Assembly (NCBI RefSeq): GCF_015350905.1 | Contig: NZ_JADKRZ010000001.1 | Span: forward strand, 930,001 to 994,000 | Direction: 5' to 3' | Origin: Curtobacterium sp. VKM Ac-2865 | Lineage (GTDB): Bacteria; Actinomycetota; Actinomycetes; Actinomycetales; Microbacteriaceae | Length of the DNA: 64,000 bases | Shown: positions 9,839-17,706 of the stretch, in pieces | Layout of the letters: each line of letters begins with the position of its first letter | How positions within the stretch are numbered: position 1 is the stretch's first letter | Made by a program: the position numbers and the translations under genes | Notes under the pieces: model-generated | Database searches by the model: none | What the model saw: the letters and a program-made list of their open reading frames with translations, nothing else | What the model was told of the DNA's origin: nothing

Positions 9839-10399
9839 TCAGGAGGCGCGGGAGGCGCGCCGTGCGGCGAGCTCGTCGGAGGGGTCGGCTGCCGGCGTCG
9901 CGTCGAGCTCGACGAGGGAGGACTCCACCTCGCGCAGCACCTTGCCGACCGCGATGCCGAAGACGCCCTGCCCGCGGGACACCAGGTCGATGACCTCGTC
10001 GTCCGAGGTGCACAGGTACACCGAGGCGCCGTCGGACATCAGCGTCGTCTGGGCGAGGTCGGAGACGCCGGACTCGCGGAGCTGGTTGACGGCCGTGCGG
10101 ATCTGCTGGAGCGAGATGCCGGTGTCGAGCAGGCGCTTCACGAGCTTGAGCACGAGGATGTCGCGGAAGCCGTAGAGGCGCTGCGAACCCGACCCGGCGG
10201 CACCGCGGATGGTGGGCTGCACGAGTTCGGTTCGCGCCCAGTAGTCGAGCTGGCGGTAGCTGATGCCGGCGGCCTTCGCGGCGACGGTGCCCCGGTAGCC
10301 GTTCTGTTCGTCGTGCTCGGGGAGTCCGTCGGTGAACAGCAGCCCGAGGTCGTACCGCGTCGTGTCAGACGGGGTACCGGGGGTGTCGTTCCCACTCAT
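9839..10399 (-). CDS. MerR-family regulator (Rv1830-type) of the garA-ftsR cluster
   Basis: 186 aa. N-terminal winged helix-turn-helix of MerR type (AAKAAGISYRQLDYWARTELVQPT, then RLYGFRDILVLKLVKRLLDTGISLQQIRTAV as separate helices). No Cys pair or metal site is seen, so it is not a metal sensor. In mycobacteria a similar gene (Rv1830) lies just after garA and the ftsR homologue, matching the order here. The ATG at 10399 has AAGGCAG upstream; longer in-frame starts give a basic, unconserved-looking extension. It follows ftsR after a 169-base gap. Confidence 0.88.
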   Translation of the reverse strand: MSGNDTPGTPSDTTRYDLGLLFTDGLPEHDEQNGYRGTVAAKAAGISYRQLDYWARTELVQPTIRGAAGSGSQRLYGFRDILVLKLVKRLLDTGISLQQIRTAVNQLRESGVSDLAQTTLMSDGASVYLCTSDDEVIDLVSRGQGVFGIAVGKVLREVESSLVELDATPAADPSDELAARRASRAS

Positions 10400-10568
10400 T
10401 GGACTGCCTTCCACGACGATCGAGCCCTCACCCGAAGGTTCAACGACGGGTTGAGAGTTGTTCCGAGGTCCACGGTAGCGACTCCGACCGGTCCGACGCG
10501 GGACATCCGACTCGGCGCGTCCGGCGTGTCGAGGATACGCCCGTGCACCGACGGTCCACCAGCACCGC

Positions 10569-11273
10569 TCACGCGTCCATCCGCCCGATCGCGGCGCGGA
10601 TGAGGTTCGAGCGGATGACCTCCAGGTGCCCGGCGATCTCTCGTGCGAGCTCGGCGGCCTTGGCCCTGGACGTGGCGTCACCGCGACGCGAGACGGGCAT
10701 CAGCGCGGACTCGATGAGCCCGACCTCACGCTCCGCGGTGCTGCGGAAGGTCCGGAGGTGTCGTGGCTCGATGCCGGCGCGCTGGAGTTCGACGAGGGCC
10801 TTGAGCACGACGACCGAGTCCTCGCCGAAGGTGTCCGTCGCGGGCAGGAGCGATGCGGACACGGCATCGGCGACGAGCATCGGGGACGCCTGGGCGGCAC
10901 GGACGAGGTCGTCCCGCGTGTAGCGCTTCTCGCGGCCGAGGATGGAGGGCCTGGGACCGTCGCCACCGCCGGGGAGCGCGGGCTGGCGGCCGGCGTCGAG
11001 GTCGGCCAGGTACTCCTTGATGACCTTCAGCGGCAGGTAGTGGTCACGCTGCAGACCGAGCACCACGCGGAGCCGGTCGACATCGGCCGGCGAGAACTTC
11101 CGGTAGCCACTGGCGGTGCGGACGGGCGTGACGAGCTCGCGTTCCTCGAGGAAGCGGAGCTTGGAGCTCGACAGGTCGGGGAACTCCGGCTTGAGCCGGG
11201 CGAGGACCTGTCCGATCGTCAGCAGGTCCGCGGCCGGCGAACCCGACCGCACTGCGGCCGAGCGCGCGGCCAC
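10569..11273 (-). CDS. ftsR: MerR-family regulator FtsR
   Basis: 234 aa. MerR-type DNA-binding domain at about residues 17-90 (LTIGQVLARLKPEFPDLSSSKLRFLE as consecutive segments, then SGYRKFSPADVDRLR and QRDHYLPLKVI). This matches M. tuberculosis Rv1828 and C. glutamicum FtsR, an activator of ftsZ; the ftsZ link is taken from that literature. GTG start at 11273 overlaps the garA TAG by one base (TAGTG), so the two are translationally coupled. The long C-terminal alpha-helical region is typical of this clade. Confidence 0.9.
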   Translation of the reverse strand: MAARSAAVRSGSPAADLLTIGQVLARLKPEFPDLSSSKLRFLEERELVTPVRTASGYRKFSPADVDRLRVVLGLQRDHYLPLKVIKEYLADLDAGRQPALPGGGDGPRPSILGREKRYTRDDLVRAAQASPMLVADAVSASLLPATDTFGEDSVVVLKALVELQRAGIEPRHLRTFRSTAEREVGLIESALMPVSRRGDATSRAKAAELAREIAGHLEVIRSNLIRAAIGRMDA

Positions 11274-11752
11274 TACGCGTTCGCCAGGCGCGCCAGGTCG
11301 ACCCGGGACGCGTAGAACGTCAGACGGAACTTGCCGACCTGCACCTCGGCGCCGTCGGTGAGCGGTGCCTCGTCGATGCGTTCGCCGTCGAAGTAGGTGC
11401 CGTTCAACGAGCCGTTGTCCTTGACGGTGAACGACGTGCCGTTCCGGAGGAACTGGGCGTGCTTCCGGGAGACGGTGACGTCGTCCAGGAAGATGTCGGC
11501 GTCGGGGTGTCGGCCGGTGGTGGTGACGTCGGAGTCGAGCAGGAAGCGCGCTCCGACGTTCGGGCCGCGGCGGACGACGAGCAACGCCGAACCGGACGGC
11601 AACGCGGTGATGGCGTCACGTTCTTCGGGTGAGACACCGGACTCGGGCGTCAGGGACGCGCCGAACTCCATGCTGAAGGTCAGCGTCGTGTCGACCAGCC
11701 GCTGCTCCGGGGCTTGCTGTCCCTCTGGCTGCGGGACCACTGGATCTGGCAT
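11273..11752 (-). CDS. garA: GarA-type FHA-domain protein
   Basis: 159 aa. C-terminal forkhead-associated domain (about 55-150) with the phosphopeptide-binding residues GRHP (80-83), SRKHAQF (95-101) and NGSLNGTY (113-120). The N-terminal tail carries DTTLTF (Thr22/Thr23), corresponding to the Thr pair that Ser/Thr kinases phosphorylate in mycobacterial GarA; GarA then switches off glutamate dehydrogenase and 2-oxoglutarate decarboxylase. That regulation is inferred from the family. GGAGGAGG lies just ahead of the ATG. First gene of garA-ftsR-merR; gcvH, the usual upstream neighbour in mycobacteria, is not here. Confidence 0.92.
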   Translation of the reverse strand: MPDPVVPQPEGQQAPEQRLVDTTLTFSMEFGASLTPESGVSPEERDAITALPSGSALLVVRRGPNVGARFLLDSDVTTTGRHPDADIFLDDVTVSRKHAQFLRNGTSFTVKDNGSLNGTYFDGERIDEAPLTDGAEVQVGKFRLTFYASRVDLARLANA

Positions 11753-11832
11753 CGGTGGACCTCCTCCTCTTGGCAGTCAAGCGTATCGGAAACGAGCGGC
11801 CCGTCGAGAGCCCCGTGGACGAGTGACACGAC

Positions 11833-11853
11833 CTGTCCGCGGCGAGCGGACAG
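11833..11853 (-). terminator. Hairpin after the FecCD operon
   Basis: 8-bp perfect stem CTGTCCGC/GCGGACAG with loop GGCGA, starting 12 bases past the stop of the second permease. Confidence 0.6.
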
Positions 11854-11864
11854 CTCGGTGCACC

Positions 11865-12878
11865 TCAGCGGGACCGGGCGAGCAGCCAGAGCAGGTAGGG
11901 CGCGCCGACGACACCCGTCACGACGCCGACCGGCAGCGTGGTGCCGGGCAGGGCGAACTGGGCGACGAGGTCGCTCGCGAGGACGATCACGGCGCCCACC
12001 GCTGCAGCTGGTCCGAGCGCCACACGTCCACCCCCGACGAGCCGTCGGGCGATCGGCGCAGCCATCAGCGCGACGAACGACACGGGCCCGGCGGTGGCCA
12101 CGGCCGCGGCGGTCAGGCAGACCGCCGTCAGGAGCAGGAGCACCTTCGCCCGGTCCGGCCGGAGCCCGAGCGACGCCGCGACCTCGTCCCCGAGCGTCAG
12201 GACGCCCAGCCGCGGCGACTGCACGAGCGCAGCGACCACGAGCACCACGAACGCGACCGCCAGCACGCCGACGATGCCCGGGTCCACGGCGTTCAGGCTG
12301 CCGGAGAGCCAGAGCAGCGCCGTGCCCGCCTGCTGGACGGTGCCGCTCGTGAGCATCCACCCGGAGACGCTGACGGACATCGCCGAGACGCCGATCCCGA
12401 CGAGGACCACCCGGTTACCGGTGATGCCCCGACGCCAGGCGAGCCCGGCGATGAGCACCGAGACGACGACCGCCCCGACGAGCACGGTCCAGAAGAGCCC
12501 CAGGCCCGAGACGCCGAACAGCACGATGGCGGTCAGGCCGGCGGCACTCGCGCCCGAGGTGATGCCGATCACGTCGGGACTCGCGATGGGGTTCCGGACG
12601 ACGCTCTGCACGATGCCACCCGCGACGCCGAGGCTCGCCCCCACGAGGAGCGCCGCCGCCACCCGGGGCCCGCGCAGCTGTCCGATGACGAAGTCCGACA
12701 CGGTGTCGCCGTGGCCGACGAGCGCCGCGACGACCTGTCCGGGGGCGAGCGGGATGTCGCCGACGCCGAGCCCCACGAGGACGAGTCCGACGAGCACGGC
12801 CACGACGATGCCGAGCACGACGAGTTCGCGGCGCACACCGGTCACCCGACGGCGTGTGGGACGTGCCGTCGTCGTCAC
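11865..12878 (-). CDS. FecCD-family iron-siderophore ABC permease, second subunit
   Basis: 337 aa, about nine to ten hydrophobic segments. Family signatures: LRGPRVAAALLVGASLGVAG, QSVVRNPIASPDVIGITSGA, LTLGDEVAASLGL and GPVSFVALMAAPIARRLVG. It pairs with the preceding gene as the two membrane subunits of a ferric-siderophore importer. GTG start at 12878 shares four bases with the upstream stop (GTGA), so it is coupled. No binding protein or ATPase gene is adjacent, so these components must be encoded elsewhere. Substrate is unknown. Confidence 0.93.
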   Translation of the reverse strand: MTTTARPTRRRVTGVRRELVVLGIVVAVLVGLVLVGLGVGDIPLAPGQVVAALVGHGDTVSDFVIGQLRGPRVAAALLVGASLGVAGGIVQSVVRNPIASPDVIGITSGASAAGLTAIVLFGVSGLGLFWTVLVGAVVVSVLIAGLAWRRGITGNRVVLVGIGVSAMSVSVSGWMLTSGTVQQAGTALLWLSGSLNAVDPGIVGVLAVAFVVLVVAALVQSPRLGVLTLGDEVAASLGLRPDRAKVLLLLTAVCLTAAAVATAGPVSFVALMAAPIARRLVGGGRVALGPAAAVGAVIVLASDLVAQFALPGTTLPVGVVTGVVGAPYLLWLLARSR

Positions 12879-13909
12879 AGTCCCCGCACCGCCTTCGAGC
12901 GGACGAGCGCGATGAACACGGGTGCCCCGATGAGCGCGGTCACGATCCCGACCTGCAGCTCCCCCGGGTACGCGACGACCCGGCCGATGACGTCGGCGAC
13001 CAGCAGCAGGGCGGGTGCGACGATCGCGGACAGGAGGATCGTCCACCGGTGGTCGGGTCCGCTCAGCCGCCGCACGGCGTGCGGCACGGCGAGTCCGATG
13101 AACGCGACCGGACCGGCCGCGGCGACCGCCGACCCGGCAAGCAGCACGGTGACGAGGCCGCCGACCGAGCGGACGAGCACCACGCGCTGCCCCAGCGACG
13201 CCGCCAGCTCGTCCCCGAGGGCGAGGGTGTTCAGGGACCGCCCGAGGGCGAACGCGATGCCGAGCCCGACGAGCACCGGGACCGTTATCGCGCCAGCCGC
13301 TCCGAGGTCCTTGCCCGCGAGCGCTCCGACCTGCCAGAACCGCAGCTGGTCGAGGAGGCTCTGGCTCGTCACGAGCACCGCTGTCGTGACCGACGCGAGG
13401 GCTGCCGCGACGACCGCTCCGGAGAGCGCCAGGCCGACCGGGGTGAGACCGCGCCGTGCGACCGAGGCGATGCCGTAGACGAGGAGCGCTGCCAGAGCCG
13501 CCCCGACGAACGCGAAGGGCAGGTAGGCCGCGGTGCCGCTGATGCCGAAGAGCGCGATCCCGGCGACGACCGCCAGCGCCGCCCCGGAGTTGATGCCGAG
13601 CACGCTGGGGTCGGCGAGCGGGTTGCGCGTGACGCCCTGCATGACGGCGCCGGCGACACCGAGCGCCGCCCCGGCGAGCAGGCCCACGACCGTGCGCGGC
13701 ACCCGGTTGCCGAGCACGATCAGGCCGATCTCGTCGTCGCGCCCGGGGTGTGTGACGGCGTCGACCACCGCCGCGAGCGGGATCGGCCGCGACCCGAACG
13801 CGATGCTCAGCGCCACCGCCACGAGGAGCACGACGACCGCCAGCACGGTCGCGCCGACGAGTCGTGGCACGGAACTGGGCGCGGGTGGGGCAGGGGACGG
13901 AGGGCGCAT
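12875..13909 (-). CDS. FecCD-family iron-siderophore ABC permease, first subunit
   Basis: 344 aa polytopic membrane protein. LGNRVPRTVVGLLAGAALGVAGAVMQGVTRNPLADPSVLGINSGA, read as consecutive motifs, is diagnostic of FecCD/BtuC permeases; LALGDELAASLGQRV is the coupling-helix region and GPVAFIGLAVPHAVR follows. ATG at 13909 is chosen because an iron box lies immediately upstream at 13911-13929; a longer frame exists but would run through that box. No Shine-Dalgarno sequence is seen. Iron repression is inferred from the box. Confidence 0.92.
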   Translation of the reverse strand: MRPPSPAPPAPSSVPRLVGATVLAVVVLLVAVALSIAFGSRPIPLAAVVDAVTHPGRDDEIGLIVLGNRVPRTVVGLLAGAALGVAGAVMQGVTRNPLADPSVLGINSGAALAVVAGIALFGISGTAAYLPFAFVGAALAALLVYGIASVARRGLTPVGLALSGAVVAAALASVTTAVLVTSQSLLDQLRFWQVGALAGKDLGAAGAITVPVLVGLGIAFALGRSLNTLALGDELAASLGQRVVLVRSVGGLVTVLLAGSAVAAAGPVAFIGLAVPHAVRRLSGPDHRWTILLSAIVAPALLLVADVIGRVVAYPGELQVGIVTALIGAPVFIALVRSKAVRGL

Positions 13910-13910
13910 G

Positions 13911-13929
13911 GGAGGTGAGGCAACCCTAA
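13911..13929 (-). promoter_or_regulatory. DtxR/IdeR-like iron box before the FecCD permeases
   Basis: GGAGGTGAGGCAACCCTAA matches 14 of 19 positions of the IdeR/DtxR consensus TTAGGTTAGGCTAACCTAA. It abuts the chosen start codon, where a bound repressor would block initiation. Confidence 0.65.
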
Positions 13930-13980
13930 CCCGATGAGCTCCCTCGGCGATCGCCGAGCGAGTCATGAGCGCACGCAGTG

Positions 13981-14010
13981 CCCGTTCATAGGTTCTCCAT
14001 GGGGAACGGG
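13981..14010 (+). promoter_or_regulatory. Inverted repeat upstream of the HtrA-like protease
   Basis: CCCGTTC (13981-13987) pairs with GAACGGG (14004-14010) across 16 bases that include TAGGTT. It lies 58 bases before the ATG. It may be an operator or a leader hairpin. Confidence 0.35.
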
Positions 14011-14067
14011 CCTGTACTCGGTTCATCGACACCCGACCGGGGAGTCGAGAGCGACCGGAGAGCACCG

Positions 14068-15633
14068 ATGAACGAGAACCAGAACCCCGACGCCGAACCG
14101 GGCACCACGCCGATCGACGCGCAGGCCGGCGCACCCCGCGCCTCGTGGGACGCACCGCACGCCGACCGGTCGACGCTCCGCCCCGCCTACGCCTTCGACG
14201 GCTCGGGCCCGTACCTCTACGCCCCGGACGGCTCCGGCCCCTACGCCTACACGCAGGACGGCCACGGCCCCTACCTCATCGGCAGCCCGGCCCTCGCCGG
14301 CACGGCCTCCTGGTCGCACGCGGCGCAGCACGGCACACCGTACGGCGCCGCACACCCCGCCGACGCGACCGGCTGGAGCGGTGCCTTCGGGGCCCGTCCC
14401 GGCACCGCGAAGCGTCGTCGCCTCGGACTGGTGATCGGCTCCGGTGTCGCGGCCCTCGCGATCGTCGGGGCAGCGGGCGGCACCGCGCTCGGGCTCTCCT
14501 CGCATGGCACACGGACCACGTCGAGCCAGTCGCAGGGCTCCACGACCCTGCCGGGTGGCGGCACCGGCACGGGCGGCACGGGCGGCAGCGGCACGAACGG
14601 CTTCACCGTGCCGGGCGACGGAACGGGCAGCGGCACGGGCAACGGCACCGGCACCGGCACCGACGGCGGCACGGGCAGCAGTGACGGCAGCGGATCGAGC
14701 ACCGGCACCCAGTCCCCCGCCACGGCCGCGACGGCCGCCCAGAAGCGGGGCGTCGTCACGATCAACACGATCCTGAACTACGACGCCGCCTCGCAGGCCG
14801 CCGGCACCGGCATGGTCCTGACGTCCGACGGCACGATCCTGACGAACAACCACGTCATCCAGGGCGCGACGAGCATCAGCGTCACCGACGAGACCACCGG
14901 CAAGGAGTACGACGCCGAGGTCGTGGGCGCCGACGCCACGAACGACGTCGCGGTCCTCAAGCTCAAGGACGCCTCCGGACTGTCCACGGTGACGCTCGAC
15001 GACGACGGGGGCGCGAAGACCGGCGACGCCGTCACCGACGTCGGCAACGCGGAGGGCACCGGCAACCTGGTCGCCGCCGCGGGCACCGTCACCGCGACGG
15101 ACCAGGACATCCAGGTGCAGAGCGAGTCCGGCACCGGCACCGAGTCCCTGACCGGGCTCATCCAGGTCGCCGCGGACATCGTCTCGGGCGACTCGGGCGG
15201 TCCGGTCCTCGACAGCGAGGGCGAAGTCGTCGGCATGGCGACCGCCGCATCGTCCGGCAGCTCGGACGTCACCGGGTTCGCGATCCCGATCGCCACGGCG
15301 AAGTCGATCGCCCAGAAGATCCTGTCGGGCGACGCCTCGGGCACGATCACGATCGGCCTGCCGGCGTTCCTCGGGGTGCAGGTGAGCGGGACGGCCACCA
15401 CGGGTGGCGTCGCCGTCGCAGGCACCGTCGACGGCTCCGGTGCCGCCGCGGCCGGGCTGGCCGCCGGGGACACGATCACCTCGGTCGACGGCACCGCCGT
15501 GACGAGCTCCGCCGAGCTGACGAAGGTCATCCAGTCGAAGTCGGTGGGTGACAAGGTGTCGGTCGCCTACACCGACACCACCGGCGCGGCGAGCACCGTC
15601 ACCGTGACGCTGACCGCCGGCCCCGCAGCCTAG
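14068..15633 (+). CDS. Membrane-anchored HtrA/DegP-like serine protease with PDZ domain
   Basis: 521 aa. Cytoplasmic N-terminus with three copies of a DGSGPY/DGHGPY-type repeat (about 44-70), a membrane span near 119-143, a Gly/Thr-rich linker (about 160-215), a trypsin-like domain with His262 (NNHVIQG), Asp293 (NDVAVLKL) and Ser376 (SGDSGGPV), and a C-terminal PDZ domain (about 424-515, AAGLAAGDTITSVDG). It should degrade or refold damaged exported proteins outside the membrane. ATG at 14068 has CGGAG seven bases upstream. The Tyr-rich repeats before the membrane span are an unusual decoration. Confidence 0.93.
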   Translation: MNENQNPDAEPGTTPIDAQAGAPRASWDAPHADRSTLRPAYAFDGSGPYLYAPDGSGPYAYTQDGHGPYLIGSPALAGTASWSHAAQHGTPYGAAHPADATGWSGAFGARPGTAKRRRLGLVIGSGVAALAIVGAAGGTALGLSSHGTRTTSSQSQGSTTLPGGGTGTGGTGGSGTNGFTVPGDGTGSGTGNGTGTGTDGGTGSSDGSGSSTGTQSPATAATAAQKRGVVTINTILNYDAASQAAGTGMVLTSDGTILTNNHVIQGATSISVTDETTGKEYDAEVVGADATNDVAVLKLKDASGLSTVTLDDDGGAKTGDAVTDVGNAEGTGNLVAAAGTVTATDQDIQVQSESGTGTESLTGLIQVAADIVSGDSGGPVLDSEGEVVGMATAASSGSSDVTGFAIPIATAKSIAQKILSGDASGTITIGLPAFLGVQVSGTATTGGVAVAGTVDGSGAAAAGLAAGDTITSVDGTAVTSSAELTKVIQSKSVGDKVSVAYTDTTGAASTVTVTLTAGPAA

Positions 15634-15672
15634 GAAGGCAGGAACGCCCGCACGACGCTCCGGTACACGGCT
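15630..15672 (-). pseudogene. Duplicated remnant of the 3' end of the neighbouring gene
   Basis: Read in reverse, this encodes VYRSVVRAFLPS then a stop. The true gene beside it (stop at 15679) ends VYRSVVRAFLRNAESPG. The two copies lie about 66 bases apart and match closely at the DNA level, so a short tandem duplication left this orphan 3' end between the protease stop and the real gene. Confidence 0.6.
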
Positions 15673-15678
15673 TGTGTC

Positions 15679-16875
15679 TCAGCCCGGCGACTCCGCGTTC
15701 CTGAGGAACGCCCGGACGACCGATCGGTACACGTTGGCCGGCGACTCCGCACCGAACGCGGAGGCGCCGGCCTCCGTGCGTCCGACGCGTGCGAAGCCGA
15801 TGCCCTCCGCGTGCACGAGGGTCACCGGGGTCGGCTTCCCAGGTCGCCGGAGGTACGACACCGTCCACGGCGCCGCCCAGAAGCGCGCCAGCCGCGGGTC
15901 CGCCTCCGCGACGGCACCCGGCAGCTCGGGCGCGTCGTCCCCACCGGCGAGCCGTCGGTCGAGCAGGTCCGCACGGAGCGACCTCGTGCGGAACGGGAAG
16001 GTCCATGTCGGACGCACGCCGAGCCTCCCGGCCGCCAGCGCCACCACGCGCTGCGGCGTGAGCCGCGTGAGGACCGCGCCCGTGTCGTCCGGTGCGTCGA
16101 CGACGGTGCGGGACCAGGCCTGGAGGCTCGCCACGCGCCCGTCAGGTCGGTGCTGTTCCAGCACGGTCGGCTGGGTCTCCGCTGCCCACGGCTCGAGGAG
16201 TGCCTGCGTGCTCGCCGGGAGCGTGCCGAAGCGTCCGACCAGGCCGGCGTCGACGAGTTCGCGGCCGCCGGGGGTGCGGAGGAGCGTCGGGTTCCACCGT
16301 TTCCCGGCGAGGCCCTGGAGGGTGGCGAGGGCCTCCGGGGTGACTCGGGGGCCGCTGACCTCGGTCGGGGCGAGGGGTGACGGCAGGGACTCGAGGTCAC
16401 GGGTGGCGCCGGTGCTGACCGGGCCGACGGCGCGGACGGAGTCGAGGACGGCGAACACGAGGTCGTCGGTGTCGGCGAGGCGGGCGAGGGGTCGTTCGAC
16501 CGTCACGTCGACGCGGTGACGGCCGGTGACGAAGAGCAGGTGCGCGCCGATGATGTCGCCGGGGCCGTCGTCCTCCTCGGCGCTGGCGTCGGGTCGGACG
16601 TACTCGACCAGGCGCGCCGGCGCCCCGACCGAGGTCCAGACGTCGCAGCCGACCAGGAGCAGGCCGTCGACGGAGCCGGGCAGGCGGTCGAGCAGCGAGG
16701 CGTTCTCGTCGCCGATGGAGCGGTCGCTCGGGCGGGAGCGCACGGTGACGACGACGTCGTCGCCCACCACGCGGAGGTCTGCCTGCGCCGTGTCCGCGCG
16801 CTGCCAGGAGTCGGGGCGGCGGAGGACGACGCGTGCGGTGCGGTCCTCGGTGCCGAGCGGGACGGGGACGGCCAT
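15679..16875 (-). CDS. Protein of unknown function, 398 aa
   Basis: I do not recognise the family. Residues 1-155 look like an alpha/beta sandwich (alternating strands such as DLRVVGDDVVVTVRSRP and GAHLLFVTGRHRVDVTVERP) and faintly recall the LpqN/Mog1-like fold; this is inference. Residues 170-398 form a second domain (GLVGRFGTLPASTQALLEPW, VVALAAGRLGVRPTWTFPFRTR). No signal peptide or membrane span. A TAGCCT box ends seven bases before the ATG, suggesting a leaderless mRNA. Its 3' end has been partly duplicated downstream. Confidence 0.75.
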   Translation of the reverse strand: MAVPVPLGTEDRTARVVLRRPDSWQRADTAQADLRVVGDDVVVTVRSRPSDRSIGDENASLLDRLPGSVDGLLLVGCDVWTSVGAPARLVEYVRPDASAEEDDGPGDIIGAHLLFVTGRHRVDVTVERPLARLADTDDLVFAVLDSVRAVGPVSTGATRDLESLPSPLAPTEVSGPRVTPEALATLQGLAGKRWNPTLLRTPGGRELVDAGLVGRFGTLPASTQALLEPWAAETQPTVLEQHRPDGRVASLQAWSRTVVDAPDDTGAVLTRLTPQRVVALAAGRLGVRPTWTFPFRTRSLRADLLDRRLAGGDDAPELPGAVAEADPRLARFWAAPWTVSYLRRPGKPTPVTLVHAEGIGFARVGRTEAGASAFGAESPANVYRSVVRAFLRNAESPG

Positions 16876-16932
16876 GGTCGCAAGGCTACGACGGGGCAGG
16901 GGCCCGGACGCGGGCGGCTCGCCGTGCGGGGG

Positions 16933-17184
16933 TCAGCGCGAGCGGGGTGGTGGTGGCGGGGGGACGCGCTTGGCGGCGACGACGTCCTCGAGCGCGACCT
17001 CGACGAGGCCCCGGCGGGTGTCCACCGTGACGGAGTCCGCCGTCCGTGCGACCAGGTCCCCGAGGGCGTCGCGCGCTCCCCCGGCCTCGTGCGCCCGGAC
17101 GACGACCCGCTCCCCGAGCTCGGCGTCACGCAGCAGCCCGAGCGCCAGTGCCCGCGCGATGCCCGCCTGCTCGTCCGTGCCCAC
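16933..17184 (-). CDS. Small SH3-like-domain protein related to the N-terminus of Rv0428c-type acetyltransferases
   Basis: 83 aa. The segment GERVVVRAHEAG, DALGDLVARTADSVTVDTRRG, then VVAAKRVPP resembles the small beta-barrel that precedes the GNAT domain in Rv0428c-type proteins, but no acetyltransferase follows, so it stands alone. Role unknown. GTG at 17184 is chosen because TACGCT sits exactly six bases upstream; longer frames are Pro/Arg-rich and look like shadow. Confidence 0.65.
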   Translation of the reverse strand: MGTDEQAGIARALALGLLRDAELGERVVVRAHEAGGARDALGDLVARTADSVTVDTRRGLVEVALEDVVAAKRVPPPPPPRSR

Positions 17185-17190
17185 CCGGGA

Positions 17191-17196
17191 AGCGTA
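17191..17196 (-). promoter_or_regulatory. -10 box of a leaderless promoter (small SH3-like gene)
   Basis: TACGCT, six bases before the GTG at 17184; transcription should start at or next to the start codon. Confidence 0.5.
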
Positions 17197-17277
17197 CGGG
17201 CTGCCGCACGGCCCACCGGTCGGCATCGAGGGAGCGCACGCAGGCGACCACGGGGGCGGGCACGCGGGCGGCGCGCC

Positions 17278-17283
17278 TAGGCT
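17278..17283 (+). promoter_or_regulatory. -10 box of a leaderless promoter (hslR)
   Basis: TAGGCT followed by GGTGGC and the ATG at 17290. The S9 peptidase gene at 40652 has the same arrangement, including the identical six-base spacer. Confidence 0.55.
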
Positions 17284-17289
17284 GGTGGC

Positions 17290-17652
17290 ATGGACAAGGC
17301 CCGGGTGGACAGCTGGATCTGGGCGGTCCGGATCACCAAGACCCGGTCCGCCGCGACGACCGCGTGCAAGGCCGGGCACGTGAAGGTGAACGGCGAGCGG
17401 GCGAAGCCCTCGCAGCCGGTGGGCCCGGGGGACGAGGTCCGCGTGCGGCAGGCCGGCTTCGACCGCATCGTGGTCGTGAAGAGCCTGATCCTCAAGCGCG
17501 TCGGCGCGACCGAGGCGGCGAAGCACCTCGACGACCTGACCCCTGCCAGGCTGCCGAAGGAGGAAGCGGGCTTCGTCCCGATGCGCGAACGCGGCGCCGG
17601 ACGCCCGAGCAAGCGGGAACGCCGCGACCTCGAGAAGCTCCGCGGCTACTAG
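17290..17652 (+). CDS. hslR: S4-domain RNA-binding protein, Hsp15 family
   Basis: 120 aa. N-terminal S4 domain (RVDSWIWAVRITKTRSAAT, then CKAGHVKVNGERAKPSQPVGPGDEVRV) and a basic C-terminus ending KRERRDLEKLRGY. Hsp15 binds free 50S subunits that carry nascent chains after heat shock and helps recycle them. Length and motif order fit HslR closely. Divergent from the small SH3-like gene with leaderless-type promoters on both sides. Confidence 0.9.
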   Translation: MDKARVDSWIWAVRITKTRSAATTACKAGHVKVNGERAKPSQPVGPGDEVRVRQAGFDRIVVVKSLILKRVGATEAAKHLDDLTPARLPKEEAGFVPMRERGAGRPSKRERRDLEKLRGY

Positions 17653-17706
17653 CCGGGACGACCGGGCCAGCAGGCCCGGACGAGCCCAGGCCGAGCACGG
17701 ACCCGC

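Noticed and set aside
9133..9993. Open frames through the 9-kb repeat array
   Set aside because: They are repeated, Arg/Ser-rich and cross hairpins and the merR gene; no conserved-looking protein.
11865..13909. Complete siderophore uptake or synthesis locus
   Set aside because: Only the two permease genes are present; flanking genes are unrelated.
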